Positions 49,020 through 58,220 of a DNA stretch of 64,000 nucleotides are shown here, one piece after another (the first letter of the stretch is position 1; each line of letters opens with the position of its first letter). This stretch comes from Mesorhizobium loti (GTDB taxonomy: Bacteria; Pseudomonadota; Alphaproteobacteria; Rhizobiales; Rhizobiaceae), in NCBI RefSeq assembly GCF_013170705.1, contig NZ_CP033334.1, positions 2,023,501-2,087,500 on the forward strand. Direction: 5' to 3'. The translations under genes were made by a program, and so were the position numbers. A model generated the notes under the pieces. That model searched no databases, had not been told where the DNA came from, and saw nothing but the letters and a program-made list of their open reading frames with translations.

Positions 49020-50174
49020 ATGGATATTTCCTTGCCTGGTGAGGGTGGCCATAGCAGCCGCTACGCGCTTGTCGGACAGCCGGTGCGGCCGGTAATCGGC
49101 GCGCGGTTTTCGCGCGTCGCCTATGCCGCCGCGCATGTCGTTGCCGATCCCCTCAAAATGACCGATCCATGGTCGCGGCCCGTGGTCGACTGGGACAGGA
49201 CGATGGCGTTCCGCCACCATCTGTGGCGGCTCGGCTTCCGCATCGCCGAGGCGATGGATACTTCTCAGCGCGGCATGGGTTTCGACTGGCCAAGCGCACG
49301 GGACTTGATCCGCAGGTCGATCGCCGAATCCCGCACCGTCGATGGCGCGGATCTTGCCTCGGGCGCGGGGACCGACCATCTGGCGCCGGCGTCGGCCAGG
49401 ACACTTGACGATGTGATCGCCGCCTATGAGGAGCAGTTCGCTTTCATCGAAGGAGAAGGCGGCAAGGCGATCATGATGGCCAGCCGCGCATTGGCGGCGG
49501 TGGCGAAGGGAGCGGACGACTACGCCGCCGTCTACGACCGGATTCTCAGCCAAGCTTCCGGCAAGGTCATCCTGCACTGGCTTGGTGACATGTTCGACCC
49601 GGCCTTGAAGGGCTATTGGGGCAGCGACGATTTCGAGACCGCGCTCGATACGGTGGTCGCCATCATCGAACGTCACGCAAACAAGGTCGAAGGCATAAAG
49701 ATATCGCTGCTCGATGCCGGCAAGGAGGTTGCGCTGCGCGATCGGCTGCCGCACGGCGTCGTGATGTTCACCGGCGACGATTTCAACTATCCCGAATTGA
49801 TCGCCGGAGACAGCCGTGGGCATTCGCATGCCTTGCTCGGCATTTTCGACGCCATCGCGCCGGTCGCCAATGCCGCCCTGGCAAGGCTCGCCGAGGGCGA
49901 CCGGGCCGGCTATGACGCGCTTATGACGCCGACGGTGCCGCTGTCACGAAAGATCTTTGAGGCGCCGACCGAATATTACAAGGCCGGCATCGTCTTCATG
50001 GCCTGGCTGAACGGCCACCAGGATCATTTCACGATGGTCGGCGGCATGCAGTCGGCACGCGGCATCCGCCACTATGCGGAGGTCTTCCGCCTTGCCGACC
50101 AGGCAGGCCTGCTGGCCGATCCCGACCTTGCCATAGCGCGGATGAAGAGCCTGTGCGCCGTCGCGGGCGTCTGA
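49020..50174 (+). CDS. DUF993 family protein (dihydrodipicolinate synthase-like aldolase fold)
   Basis: The 384-residue protein resembles the DUF993 group, distantly related to the DHDPS/N-acetylneuraminate lyase TIM-barrel aldolases. The segment VEGIKISLLDAGKEVALRDR contains the candidate Schiff-base lysine, and FTGDDFNYPELIAGDSRGHS and MAWLNGHQDHFTMVGGMQSA are conserved-looking blocks. A GGGAG ribosome-binding site precedes the ATG. Divergent from the LacI gene and sharing its operators, it is probably an aldolase step of the same sugar pathway, cleaving a keto-sugar or keto-acid. The reaction is unassigned. Confidence 0.78.
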   Translation: MDISLPGEGGHSSRYALVGQPVRPVIGARFSRVAYAAAHVVADPLKMTDPWSRPVVDWDRTMAFRHHLWRLGFRIAEAMDTSQRGMGFDWPSARDLIRRSIAESRTVDGADLASGAGTDHLAPASARTLDDVIAAYEEQFAFIEGEGGKAIMMASRALAAVAKGADDYAAVYDRILSQASGKVILHWLGDMFDPALKGYWGSDDFETALDTVVAIIERHANKVEGIKISLLDAGKEVALRDRLPHGVVMFTGDDFNYPELIAGDSRGHSHALLGIFDAIAPVANAALARLAEGDRAGYDALMTPTVPLSRKIFEAPTEYYKAGIVFMAWLNGHQDHFTMVGGMQSARGIRHYAEVFRLADQAGLLADPDLAIARMKSLCAVAGV

Positions 50175-50274
50175 GCCGAATGAAATTCGGCTAGAAGTAT
50201 CCCCCGCTCGGGAGATTTGCGATATTGATCTCAGCCCGTATTGAGGGGAGCGCGGATCAGTGGACCAGTAGCCG

Positions 50275-51336
50275 ATGGCGGACAAAGTGGCCCTCATAAC
50301 CGGGGTAACCGGCCAGGACGGGGCCTATCTCGCGCGGTTGCTGCTGGCGAAGGGCTATATCGTCCATGGCGTCAAGCGCCGTTCGTCCTCGTTCAACACC
50401 GAGCGTATCGACGATATCTATGTCGACCCGCATGAACGCGATATCAGCTTCTTCCTGCACCATGGCGATCTTACCGACGCCACGAACCTGATCCGGCTGG
50501 TGCAAGAGACGCGGCCCAGCGAAATCTACAATCTGGGCGCCCAGAGCCATGTCCAGGTCAGTTTCGAGACACCTGAATACACGGCCAATGCCGATGCCCT
50601 GGGAACGCTCAGGCTGCTTGAGGCAATCCGCATCCTGCGCCTGGAAAAGACCGTGCGCTTCTACCAGGCCTCGACTTCGGAACTTTACGGCAAGACCCTC
50701 GAGGTGCCGCAGCGCGAGACGACGCCCTTCCGTCCCTGCTCACCCTATGCGGCCGCCAAGCTCTATGCCTACTGGGCGACGGTAAACTATCGCGAGGCCT
50801 ACGGCATGTTCGCGGCCAACGGCATCCTGTTCAACCATGAGAGCCCGGTTCGCGGCGAAACCTTCGTGACCCGCAAGATCACGCGAGCAGTTGCCTCGAT
50901 CCACCATGGCCGCCAGGAAACGCTCTATCTCGGCAACATCGATGTCAGGCGCGACTGGGGTCATGCACGCGACTATGTCGAGGGCATTTGGCGTATCCTG
51001 CAGCACGACGAGGCCGACGATTTCGTGCTGGCGACCGGCGAGGCGCACTCAGTGCGCGAATTCGCCGAACTGGCCTTTGCCGAGACCGGAAGGACCATTC
51101 TCTGGCAGGGGCACGGTGTGGACGAGATTGGCATCGACGCAGGCTCAGGCGCCGTTCTGGTGCGTATCGATCCGCGCTATTTCAGGCCGGCGGAAGTCGA
51201 CCTGCTTGTCGGCGACCCGTCCAAGGCCAGGACCAGGCTCGGCTGGTCGCATGTGACCGGGTTCAAGGACCTGGTGGCGGAGATGGTGCGGTCGGATCTG
51301 GCACGCGCCGACAACAGGCCCAGTGGCCGTTCCTGA
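50275..51336 (+). CDS. gmd: GDP-mannose 4,6-dehydratase
   Basis: The 353-residue extended SDR has [20 protein letters not shown] (residues 7-26), the GMD-typical [40 protein letters not shown] and the catalytic [14 protein letters not shown] (Tyr-Lys). The later segment [19 protein letters not shown] is diagnostic for GMD. It converts GDP-mannose to GDP-4-keto-6-deoxymannose, first step to GDP-L-fucose (or GDP-rhamnose/perosamine). It stands 13 bases before the fcl gene and 100 bases after DUF993, so a new transcription unit begins here. Confidence 0.94.
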   Translation: MADKVALITGVTGQDGAYLARLLLAKGYIVHGVKRRSSSFNTERIDDIYVDPHERDISFFLHHGDLTDATNLIRLVQETRPSEIYNLGAQSHVQVSFETPEYTANADALGTLRLLEAIRILRLEKTVRFYQASTSELYGKTLEVPQRETTPFRPCSPYAAAKLYAYWATVNYREAYGMFAANGILFNHESPVRGETFVTRKITRAVASIHHGRQETLYLGNIDVRRDWGHARDYVEGIWRILQHDEADDFVLATGEAHSVREFAELAFAETGRTILWQGHGVDEIGIDAGSGAVLVRIDPRYFRPAEVDLLVGDPSKARTRLGWSHVTGFKDLVAEMVRSDLARADNRPSGRS

Positions 51337-51349
51337 CGGAGGCAATGCG

Positions 51350-52324
51350 ATGAACGAGACCTTCGATCTCAAAGGCAAGCGGGTTTTCGTGGCCGGACAT
51401 CGTGGCATGGTCGGGTCCGCCGTCCTGCGCAGGCTGGCGGTCGAAGACTGCGAGATCCTGACCGCGACGCGCGCCGAACTCGATCTCCTGGATCAGGCCG
51501 GTGTGCGACGCTGGATGGCCGACCGTCGGCCGGATGCCGTGGTGATGGCCGCGGCCAAGGTCGGCGGCATCCTTGCGAATGACCGGTTTCCGGCCGATTT
51601 CCTCTATGACAATGTCGCGGTGCAGACCAATCTCATCGAGGGCGCCTTCCGCAGCGAAGTGGGCAAATTGCTGTTCCTCGGTTCATCCTGCATCTACCCA
51701 AAACTGGCGCCGCAGCCGATCCCCGAGGACGCCTTGCTGACCGGCCCGCTCGAACCAACCAATGAATGGTATGCGATCGCCAAGATCGCCGGGTTGAAAC
51801 TCTGCCAAGCCTACCGGCGTCAATACGGTGTCAACTACATCTCGGCGATGCCAACCAATCTCTATGGTCCAGGGGACAATTTCCACCTTGAATCCAGTCA
51901 CGTCATACCTGCGTTGATGCGCAAGGCACATGAAGCGAAGCAGGCCGGTCACAAGACCCTGCAGGTATGGGGATCGGGCACGCCGATGCGTGAGTTCCTG
52001 CATGTCGACGATGCCGCCGATGCCCTGGTCTCCCTCCTGAAAACCTACAGCGGGGAAAGCCATGTCAATGTCGGCTCGGGTCAGGACATCACCATCGCCG
52101 AATTGGCCAGGACGGTCGCCTCGATCGTCGGCGGCGACGTGGAGATTACGTTCGATGCGACCAAGCCGGATGGTACACCGCGCAAGTTGCTGGACGTTTC
52201 GCGGCTGTTTGCCATGGGATGGCGCCCCCGGTACTCGCTGCACAGCGGGCTGGAGCAGACATATGCATGGTTCCTCCGGCATATCGAAGCCGGCCAGGTC
52301 CGGCTGACAGCACCCGAAAGTTGA
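51350..52324 (+). CDS. fcl: GDP-L-fucose synthase
   Basis: The 324-residue enzyme has VFVAGHRGMVGSAVLRRL at the start, MAAAKVGGILANDRFPADFL, the LFLGSSCIYPKLAPQPIPED and NEWYAIAKIAGLKLCQAYRR (Tyr-Lys) motifs, and NLYGPGDNFHLESSHVIPAL. It is an epimerase/reductase turning GDP-4-keto-6-deoxymannose into GDP-L-fucose with NADPH. The start at 51350 has a GGAGG site. Its 3' end is partly repeated at 53784-53858. With gmd it makes the donor for the two fucosyltransferase-like proteins that follow. Confidence 0.94.
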   Translation: MNETFDLKGKRVFVAGHRGMVGSAVLRRLAVEDCEILTATRAELDLLDQAGVRRWMADRRPDAVVMAAAKVGGILANDRFPADFLYDNVAVQTNLIEGAFRSEVGKLLFLGSSCIYPKLAPQPIPEDALLTGPLEPTNEWYAIAKIAGLKLCQAYRRQYGVNYISAMPTNLYGPGDNFHLESSHVIPALMRKAHEAKQAGHKTLQVWGSGTPMREFLHVDDAADALVSLLKTYSGESHVNVGSGQDITIAELARTVASIVGGDVEITFDATKPDGTPRKLLDVSRLFAMGWRPRYSLHSGLEQTYAWFLRHIEAGQVRLTAPES

Positions 52325-52345
52325 TGCCGCTTGAGCGATTTCTCG

Positions 52346-53767
52346 ATGAAGACATTGGCGGCGACGAGGACGGATGGCCTTGGAGGGCGCCTGCTTGCCA
52401 TGGTCAATGCAAAATGTCTCGCCGACAAAATGGGGTGCCGTTTCGGCTTCACCTGGAACCGCCGGTCCATCGACGACATGCAATTCCATATTGTCGATTC
52501 CGTCGACAAGGTTTTTGCCGCCGATTTCATCGAAAGACACTGGCTTGGCGAGAAGATCGACACGGCCCGGTTCGGCGTCCTCGATGGAACCCGGTTCACC
52601 CGGTCCAGCCTGGCGGCCGACGCCCGTCAAAACGGCCTCCAGGGGTGGATCTGCGATGATTTCCGCATCCTGAGATCGTTCCGGCAGGACTGGTTCAGGG
52701 CTATGCTGCCCGCCAACAGGTCGGCCCGCTCGAGGCATCGGACGTTTGGCACGTTTGGCTTTTCCGAATCCGTGAGAGCAACGATCGCCGCCGCCGGCAA
52801 GCCTCGGTTTTCCCGGCCGATGGCCGCGCTGCATCTGCGCAGCGGCGACATCATCCACGGGAATTATCGCTCGGAGCTGGAGTTTTGCGACAAGGTCATT
52901 CCCGCGCCGCTAGCCAAGGCGATCGTATCGAACCTGGCGTCAAAAGGCCTGGCGACGCTGGTAATCGGCCAGGACCGGACAACGCTCGACTATCTGAAAT
53001 CGGCGACCGGGGCCTTTCTCGCCGACGATTTCGGCGCGAGCCAGTTTGAAGACGAGACACTCAAGGCGTTTTTCGAAATGGCATTGATGGCTAGGTGTCG
53101 ACAGATCCATGCGGGAAGCAGCGTGTTCGCGACAATCTCGTCGGTGATGGGCGGCATCCGGGTCATCAGGCCAAAAGCCTTGTTCGGCAATCGCGGGACA
53201 GCCGAGGTCATCCTGGACGAATTGAAGGCTCGGCAATCCGATTACCATCCGCTGGAGGCCGCCTTTGGTTATCAGTCGGCCTTCGTGCTGACGGAACACA
53301 GGACCAGCCCGGCGCAGGCGAGGGAGATTCTCGAAAAGGCGGCCGCGCTCGATCCACAAAACCCCGCCTATGCGTTGAAGATGGCGGCCGGCTATTTTCG
53401 AGAACGGAATTATCAAGGCGGCGAGGCGGTTCTGAAAGCGTTCATGCTCAAGGAAGTCGACGCCCGCGCCGAAAATCCGATGCGGATTCTGCGGGTTCTG
53501 ACCCGCCCCTCGGCGCGTGGCCACATCATGGCAGGAGACTTTGAACTCTACTTTGCCGCCGCCAAGGCAGGATACCCCTACGCCGCGGCATGCTCGGCCC
53601 AGATCCTTCACACGGCCCTGGGCAGAACCGAGGCCGCCTTGACGATGGCCACGCTGTCCCTCAAGGCGGAACCCGCCAATCGGCTTTTTCGGGAAATCGA
53701 ATTGGCGATCCGGGCAAGCGCGACGGCAAGTGACAGCTCGTCCTCGCGGCAGCTGGCCGGCGGTTGA
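52346..53767 (+). CDS. Predicted fucosyltransferase-like protein with C-terminal TPR-like region (paralogue A)
   Basis: The 473-residue protein begins with TDGLGGRLLAMVNAKCLADK, a glycine-rich start like that of GT11/GT23/NodZ fucosyltransferases, and has the donor-site motif ALHLRSGDIIHGNY (HLRSGD at 163-168) followed by MALMARCRQIHAGSSVFATI, which resembles the later conserved block of that superfamily. A TPR-like helical region follows (PAQAREILEKAAALDPQN near 322). Its gmd-fcl neighbours supply GDP-fucose. The ATG at 52346 is chosen because it aligns with paralogue B; a TTG at 52331 is in frame. No membrane segment. Function is inferred; family assignment is by motif only. Confidence 0.65.
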   Translation: MKTLAATRTDGLGGRLLAMVNAKCLADKMGCRFGFTWNRRSIDDMQFHIVDSVDKVFAADFIERHWLGEKIDTARFGVLDGTRFTRSSLAADARQNGLQGWICDDFRILRSFRQDWFRAMLPANRSARSRHRTFGTFGFSESVRATIAAAGKPRFSRPMAALHLRSGDIIHGNYRSELEFCDKVIPAPLAKAIVSNLASKGLATLVIGQDRTTLDYLKSATGAFLADDFGASQFEDETLKAFFEMALMARCRQIHAGSSVFATISSVMGGIRVIRPKALFGNRGTAEVILDELKARQSDYHPLEAAFGYQSAFVLTEHRTSPAQAREILEKAAALDPQNPAYALKMAAGYFRERNYQGGEAVLKAFMLKEVDARAENPMRILRVLTRPSARGHIMAGDFELYFAAAKAGYPYAAACSAQILHTALGRTEAALTMATLSLKAEPANRLFREIELAIRASATASDSSSSRQLAGG

Positions 53768-53783
53768 CGCGGTCGAACCTCGC

Positions 53784-53858
53784 GGTGGATTGGAACAGAC
53801 ATATGCATGGTTTCTCCTCCACATTGAAAAGGGCGATGTCCGACTCGGTGCCGCGTGA
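53784..53858 (+). pseudogene. 3'-terminal remnant of a second fcl gene
   Basis: The frame reads GGLEQTYAWFLLHIEKGDVR and ends RLGAA then TGA at 53856-53858. The complete fcl gene ends GLEQTYAWFLRHIEAGQVR, LTAPES. Only about 25 codons survive; upstream the homology stops abruptly. Two adjacent units (fcl end plus transferase gene) therefore arose by tandem duplication, with most of the second fcl lost. The fragment cannot encode a working enzyme. Confidence 0.85.
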
Positions 53859-53868
53859 CGGAGGATCG

Positions 53869-55287
53869 ATGCTGATTGTCGTCAACAGGGAAGATGGGCT
53901 GGGCGGCCGACTGCTGGCGATGGCCAATGCGAAGGCCCTCGCCGACAGGCTCGGCTACCGTTTCGGCTTCACCTGGAGCAGCCGGGATATCATCGACCAG
54001 CAATCGCATACCGTCGACGTGGTCGGGAAGATCTTCTCCGCGGACTTCATCGACAAGCACTGGCTGGGCGAGACGATCAAGGTTGCCGACTTCGGTGTCC
54101 TTGGCGGCGCGGCCTTCGCACCGTCGGACCTTGAAGCAGCTGCAAGAGAGGGGAGGCAGCGCGGCTGGATCTGCGACGACTTCGATGTTCTGGATTTCTT
54201 CCGTGGCCAGGGTGTTCAACCGGATCGGTCCGAAGCGCTGCGGGCCTTCGGGTTCGCGCCGGGCGTGCGGCGGGCCCTGGATGCCGCCGGCAAATGCCGC
54301 TTTCCCGGCCCGATGGCCGCCTTGCATCTTCGCAGTGGCGACATCGTCCATGGCCACCATCGCAGAAGGCTGGTTTTCGCCGACAAGGTCATCCCTTCGA
54401 CCCTGGCCAAGGCTGTTGTGTCGGAGCTCTCGTCGAAGGGCCTGACGACGCTCCTTGTCGGCCAGGATCGCGCGACGCTCGACTATGTCAGCGCGCAAAC
54501 CGGGGCACTGCGGACCGACGATTTCGGCGCCGCCGACTTCAAGGGAGAGGAGGCGCTCAGCGCATTCTTCGAGATGGCGCTGATGGCAAGGTGCCAGCGG
54601 ATCCATGCCGGCAACAGCATCTACGCGGTGGTTGCGTCCGTCATGGGCGAGGTCCCGTGCCTGGACATAAGCACGCTGTTCAGCAAACCGCGCGCGGCGG
54701 AAATCATCATGCAGGAATTGCAGGCGCATCAAGCCGACTATCATCCCCTTGAAGCCGCCTTTGGCTACCAATGGTCGTTCCTGTCGCTGGAAGACAAGAT
54801 CGACCCGGCGCGGGCGAGGGAGTTGCTGGAAAAAGCCCAGGTGCTGGATCCGGAAAACGACGCCTATGACCTGAAGCTGGCGGCGGCGCATTTTCGCGAA
54901 GGCAACTATCCGGCCGGCGAGGCCATGCTGAAATCGCTGATGATCAGCCAATCCCGGCGGCGCTCCAAAATTCCGTTGCCGATGATGGACATCCTGACCG
55001 ACCGGATTGGCGGCTTCCTGACGATGGCCAGGGATTTCGAGGTGTTTTTCGCGGCGGCAAGGGCCGGCTATCCCTACGCCATGGCGTGCTCGGCCTATGT
55101 CCTGCTCGAAGTGCTGGAGGACAGAAAGTCGGCGGTGGAGGTGGCGGCAAGGTTGGTGAAGATCGAGCCTGGGAATGCGATCTTCAGAAGAATCAGGCGG
55201 CGGGTCGAGCTTGGCAAGAAGCCGAAATCCGGTCGGCTGGCGAAGGCACGGTGGCGGCTCGGCCGCCTGAAGACGTTCTGGATCTGA
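53869..55287 (+). CDS. Predicted fucosyltransferase-like protein with C-terminal TPR-like region (paralogue B)
   Basis: The 472-residue paralogue of the preceding gene shares EDGLGGRLLAMANAKALADR at residues 8-27, ALHLRSGDIVHGHH (HLRSGD at 153-158), TLLVGQDRATLDYV, FFEMALMARCQRIHAGNSIY and the TPR-like ARARELLEKAQVLDPEND. A GGAGG site five bases before the ATG at 53869 fixes the start; the frame is open to 53764 only as the remnant of fcl in another frame. The C-terminal lysine/arginine-rich tail (KKPKSGRLAKARWRLGRLK) is unique to this copy. Role inferred as transfer of fucose to a cell-surface glycan. Confidence 0.65.
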   Translation: MLIVVNREDGLGGRLLAMANAKALADRLGYRFGFTWSSRDIIDQQSHTVDVVGKIFSADFIDKHWLGETIKVADFGVLGGAAFAPSDLEAAAREGRQRGWICDDFDVLDFFRGQGVQPDRSEALRAFGFAPGVRRALDAAGKCRFPGPMAALHLRSGDIVHGHHRRRLVFADKVIPSTLAKAVVSELSSKGLTTLLVGQDRATLDYVSAQTGALRTDDFGAADFKGEEALSAFFEMALMARCQRIHAGNSIYAVVASVMGEVPCLDISTLFSKPRAAEIIMQELQAHQADYHPLEAAFGYQWSFLSLEDKIDPARARELLEKAQVLDPENDAYDLKLAAAHFREGNYPAGEAMLKSLMISQSRRRSKIPLPMMDILTDRIGGFLTMARDFEVFFAAARAGYPYAMACSAYVLLEVLEDRKSAVEVAARLVKIEPGNAIFRRIRRRVELGKKPKSGRLAKARWRLGRLKTFWI

Positions 55288-55425
55288 CGCCTCACGGTGT
55301 GACTGCCGCGCGCCGCATCGGAGACCCGATCTGCGACAGGCGATGGAGTGCACCACCCGCTGGCCCACTGGCGTGATCTGGTGTCCGCGATCAAGCCCGC
55401 CAAGCTCATTGCGATGTACCCGCCA

Positions 55426-57180
55426 TCAGGGGCCCTCAGCCCTCGCTGACGCCACATCCGGCAGCAATCTTTTCGCGTCAGGCTCGAGGTAGTCCAGTGA
55501 CAGATCTATCGAATTCCAGTGCATGGAGTCGGAGAACAACCCAAAGATGTCACCGCTGGTGAATTGCGGAGGGCGGGACGTCGCCGCGAAGAGCGACTCG
55601 TCGTATTCGGACGCGATGTCGGCGGGACTATAGCCCATCAGCTCCAGCACGGTGGGAACGATCTGGAAATGGCTCGCCTTGTCGCGATTGGCCGCGGCGC
55701 CGGCCGCGAAACGCGCCTTCAGCGCCGGATCGGCGGTATAGGCCATCAGTGGAACAAGACCCACACGCGGATCAGGATCATAGATGGTGCAGTGGGTTGC
55801 TTGGCCGATTTTTATCGCCTGTCCGTGGTCGGACGTATAGATCATCGCGGTCTTCGAAAGATCGGCGCTCTCGAACAGCTTTTTCATGAACTGGTCGACC
55901 GACCAGCGGACCGCATTGCGATACGACGCCAAGCGTGTCACGACCGTGTCCTTGCCGGCCGACGTGACTGTCGGTCCGTAGACGGCCTCCGATGCGGGAT
56001 AGGACCAGTCATAGGGAAAATGCGCGCCGTTCTTATTGGCGTAAATGAAGACTGGCTGGCTGCCGGCCAACTCGCCGCGTAGGATGTCGATCAACCGGAA
56101 ATCGGCGCGGTCCATCTGCACGTCGTCCATGAAATAGGTCTTGTCGATGTCGCGCTTTTCCCGCGCCGTCATGAAATTCGTGCTCCCCAGGAGGACGACT
56201 GCCTTGGCGGTCGACTGCGCATCGATATATACCGTCCGGTATCCGGCCTTCTTCGCGTACTGCCAGATCGTCGGGTTGGTATTGACGGAATTGGCGAGAT
56301 CGCGGCGCGACGCCGTGAGGCGCAGTATGGCGTTCGAATAAATACTGCAGTCGCCGCCAGACACGGCGGGACCGAAATCGACGAATCTGTCGGCGAGGGC
56401 GGCGATGTTTGGTGTGTACGAATTGCGAGGCGAGAGGTCGACGAAATCGGCGCGAACGCTTTCGTCGATCATCATGATGATGTTGCGAGGCCTGACCTGT
56501 GCCGTGGCGTTCCATGTGACAGCGCGGCGCTCCGGGGCGCCTTGGGTCAGGATCCGCTCTGCGGCCATTGCGGACAGAGCCAGCGGAGCAAACTGCTTCG
56601 GCAGGCCGGAGGAACCGCCTCCGTCCTTGGCATAAACCACGGCCGCAATAATCAGGATCGGCAGCAATGGAAGCCACACCATGCGCCCTATCCATCTCGA
56701 GAGCCAGGCGCCTGTCACTCCCGGCGGAATTGAAAGCGACGTCACGCCAAGGGCCATGATCGCGAGGGCAGGCCAGATCAGCCGATCATAGAAACCGGCG
56801 GCCTCGCCGACGGAATTACGGCTGGCCCAAAGGGAAAGGATATCGAAGACCGACAGATCGGCGTGACTTGCCTGGAAATAGACCCAGGCTGCCCCGCTCG
56901 ACAGTGCAAGCGGCACGGCCCATAACAGGCGTGTCACGAGCCGGGGCTGGAACGACGCAGACAACAACGCCACCATGGCCAGTCCCCAGATTGCGAGGAA
57001 TGGAGCCAGGGTGGTGAAGCGCCCGTTGGCGAACAGATTTCCGACGCGATCCCAGAAGTCGAAATTGGTGATTGCCACGAAAATGGCGATCATGGTCAAT
57101 TTGACACATATGGCTATAACGCCCCAGTGATTGCGATGATGGGCCGGAGCCTGATCAATGCGTTCACCCTCGCCAGGCAT
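55426..57180 (-). CDS. EptA/sulfatase-like membrane hydrolase or transferase
   Basis: The 584-residue protein has several N-terminal membrane segments (VIAICVKLTMIAIFVAITNF, then ATTLAP-, LLWAVPLALSSGAAWVYF- and LLPILIIAAVVYA-like stretches) and a periplasmic alkaline-phosphatase-fold domain beginning NIIMMIDESVRADFVDLSPR, with the metal-site IYTSDHGQAIKIG near the C-terminus. These are features of phosphoethanolamine/phosphoglycerol transferases and sulfatases. The ATG at 57180 has a G-rich ribosome-binding site; a TTG at 57216 is possible. The gene converges on the fucosyltransferase pair and may decorate the same polysaccharide or lipid A. Exact group transferred unknown. Confidence 0.8.
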   Translation of the reverse strand: MPGEGERIDQAPAHHRNHWGVIAICVKLTMIAIFVAITNFDFWDRVGNLFANGRFTTLAPFLAIWGLAMVALLSASFQPRLVTRLLWAVPLALSSGAAWVYFQASHADLSVFDILSLWASRNSVGEAAGFYDRLIWPALAIMALGVTSLSIPPGVTGAWLSRWIGRMVWLPLLPILIIAAVVYAKDGGGSSGLPKQFAPLALSAMAAERILTQGAPERRAVTWNATAQVRPRNIIMMIDESVRADFVDLSPRNSYTPNIAALADRFVDFGPAVSGGDCSIYSNAILRLTASRRDLANSVNTNPTIWQYAKKAGYRTVYIDAQSTAKAVVLLGSTNFMTAREKRDIDKTYFMDDVQMDRADFRLIDILRGELAGSQPVFIYANKNGAHFPYDWSYPASEAVYGPTVTSAGKDTVVTRLASYRNAVRWSVDQFMKKLFESADLSKTAMIYTSDHGQAIKIGQATHCTIYDPDPRVGLVPLMAYTADPALKARFAAGAAANRDKASHFQIVPTVLELMGYSPADIASEYDESLFAATSRPPQFTSGDIFGLFSDSMHWNSIDLSLDYLEPDAKRLLPDVASARAEGP

Positions 57181-58040
57181 GACGACCCCCCGTATTTTGT
57201 AGAGTTTTGGCGACAAGGCCGCGGTGATCGTTGCGTTGAACGTGCACCGGTCTCGGAGACGATTCCGAACTGCGGAGAACCCACTCGACCGCCCCTGGAC
57301 GACCGCCGTTCAGACAGCGTTCCGAGAAGCTGCCGCCGCGCATCGGGCCTTTGTTCGGTGACCGGCGGTCAGCGAAGCGTTTGCTGGTACAGCTTGGTTC
57401 GTGCGTCGACCGGCGACGGAGCCATTGGCCAAACGCTCGCATGCGCCGCGGTTCTTCGAACCCCAGCCGCGATATTCCTCGCCACGTTGAACCGATCTCC
57501 TGACGTAGCATCTGCGTTTCAAGAGCGCTGCCATTGCGCTTGATCAGTTGGCGAGGTTGGTCTCCCGTTGTGCTCCGTGCTCCACCAGTCAATCATCGTC
57601 TGCAGCCACCTGCCATGCATATGCGGTTGTCCGGCGGCCACGCTATGGCGGGTGGGCCTTGAGCAGCCTAACCAACCTGATGCCTCATGGGCCTTCAGTT
57701 CCATCAATATGTGCTGATCTGAAAACCGTAGCTTCATTCATATGAAGGAGGCCGGTGTGCGATTCCCCGACTGCTACACGCGTCGACCGCCGGTACGTCC
57801 GGGAAGGCGAATCAGCGCACATTCGCGCCGATGGAAGAGGTTCGACAACTCGCGCGTGACGAAGCCGCCGGCCAGGCCGTTGAACCCGTATCGATCTATC
57901 TGAATGTCGTGAGCCACATGGCGCGCGGCATGGCGATAAGGTCCACGGTCACCACCACGTTGATTTTCAGAAAAACGCGGCCGAGTTTGGCCCGGGGTTC
58001 CGTGCCAAGCGGCACAAAGCCTTCTAAGTATCTGAAAGGA
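57181..58040. other. Long region without a confident gene, 3' of tRNA-Val
   Basis: About 860 bases separate the EptA-like gene from the tRNA. Several overlapping open frames exist on both strands (for example 57127-57543 plus, 57164-57592 minus), but none has a plausible ribosome-binding site, domain or codon pattern, and the frame reading through the tRNA is a tRNA shadow. A small frame at 57741 begins after GGAGG-like sequence but yields only a basic peptide. No repeat of the tRNA end was found. It may be decayed DNA or a leftover of integration. Confidence 0.5.
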
Positions 58041-58115
58041 TGGTGGGCGTGACAGGGATTGAACCTGTGACCCCTGCAATGTCAATGCAGTGCTCTCCCG
58101 CTGAGCTACACGCCC
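58041..58115 (-). tRNA. tRNA-Val (anticodon GAC)
   Basis: The minus-strand sequence folds as a cloverleaf: acceptor arm GGGCGTG with CACGCCC, D-arm GCTC-AGCGGGA-GAGC, anticodon arm CTGCA-TTGACAT-TGCAG, and T-arm CACAGG-TTCAATC-CCTGTC-like, with the encoded CCA end at 58041-58043. The anticodon GAC reads GUC and GUU codons for valine. It is followed downstream by the cpdR gene on the same strand and preceded (3' side) by the non-coding region. Confidence 0.97.
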
Positions 58116-58220
58116 ATCCGAAGCCGCGCATACACCACTTTTGGTCCGGCGCGTCAATAGCAGGAAAAAGGAAAGAAGGCGTCGTCTCGCCGCAGCGGCG
58201 ATGCCCTTGTGGAAAGCGGC

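Noticed and set aside
53764..53868. 35-residue N-terminal extension of paralogue B
   Set aside because: It overlaps the fcl remnant in another frame, is absent from paralogue A, and a good GGAGG site supports the start at 53869.
57127..57592. Opposed frames of 138 and 142 residues in the gene-poor region
   Set aside because: No start signal, no family resemblance, and overlapping on both strands; kept only as part of the unexplained stretch.
57774..58157. Minus-strand 127-residue frame containing AQRESTALTLQGSQVQSL
   Set aside because: This is the well-known false protein produced by reading through a tRNA gene; the tRNA-Val at 58041-58115 explains it.
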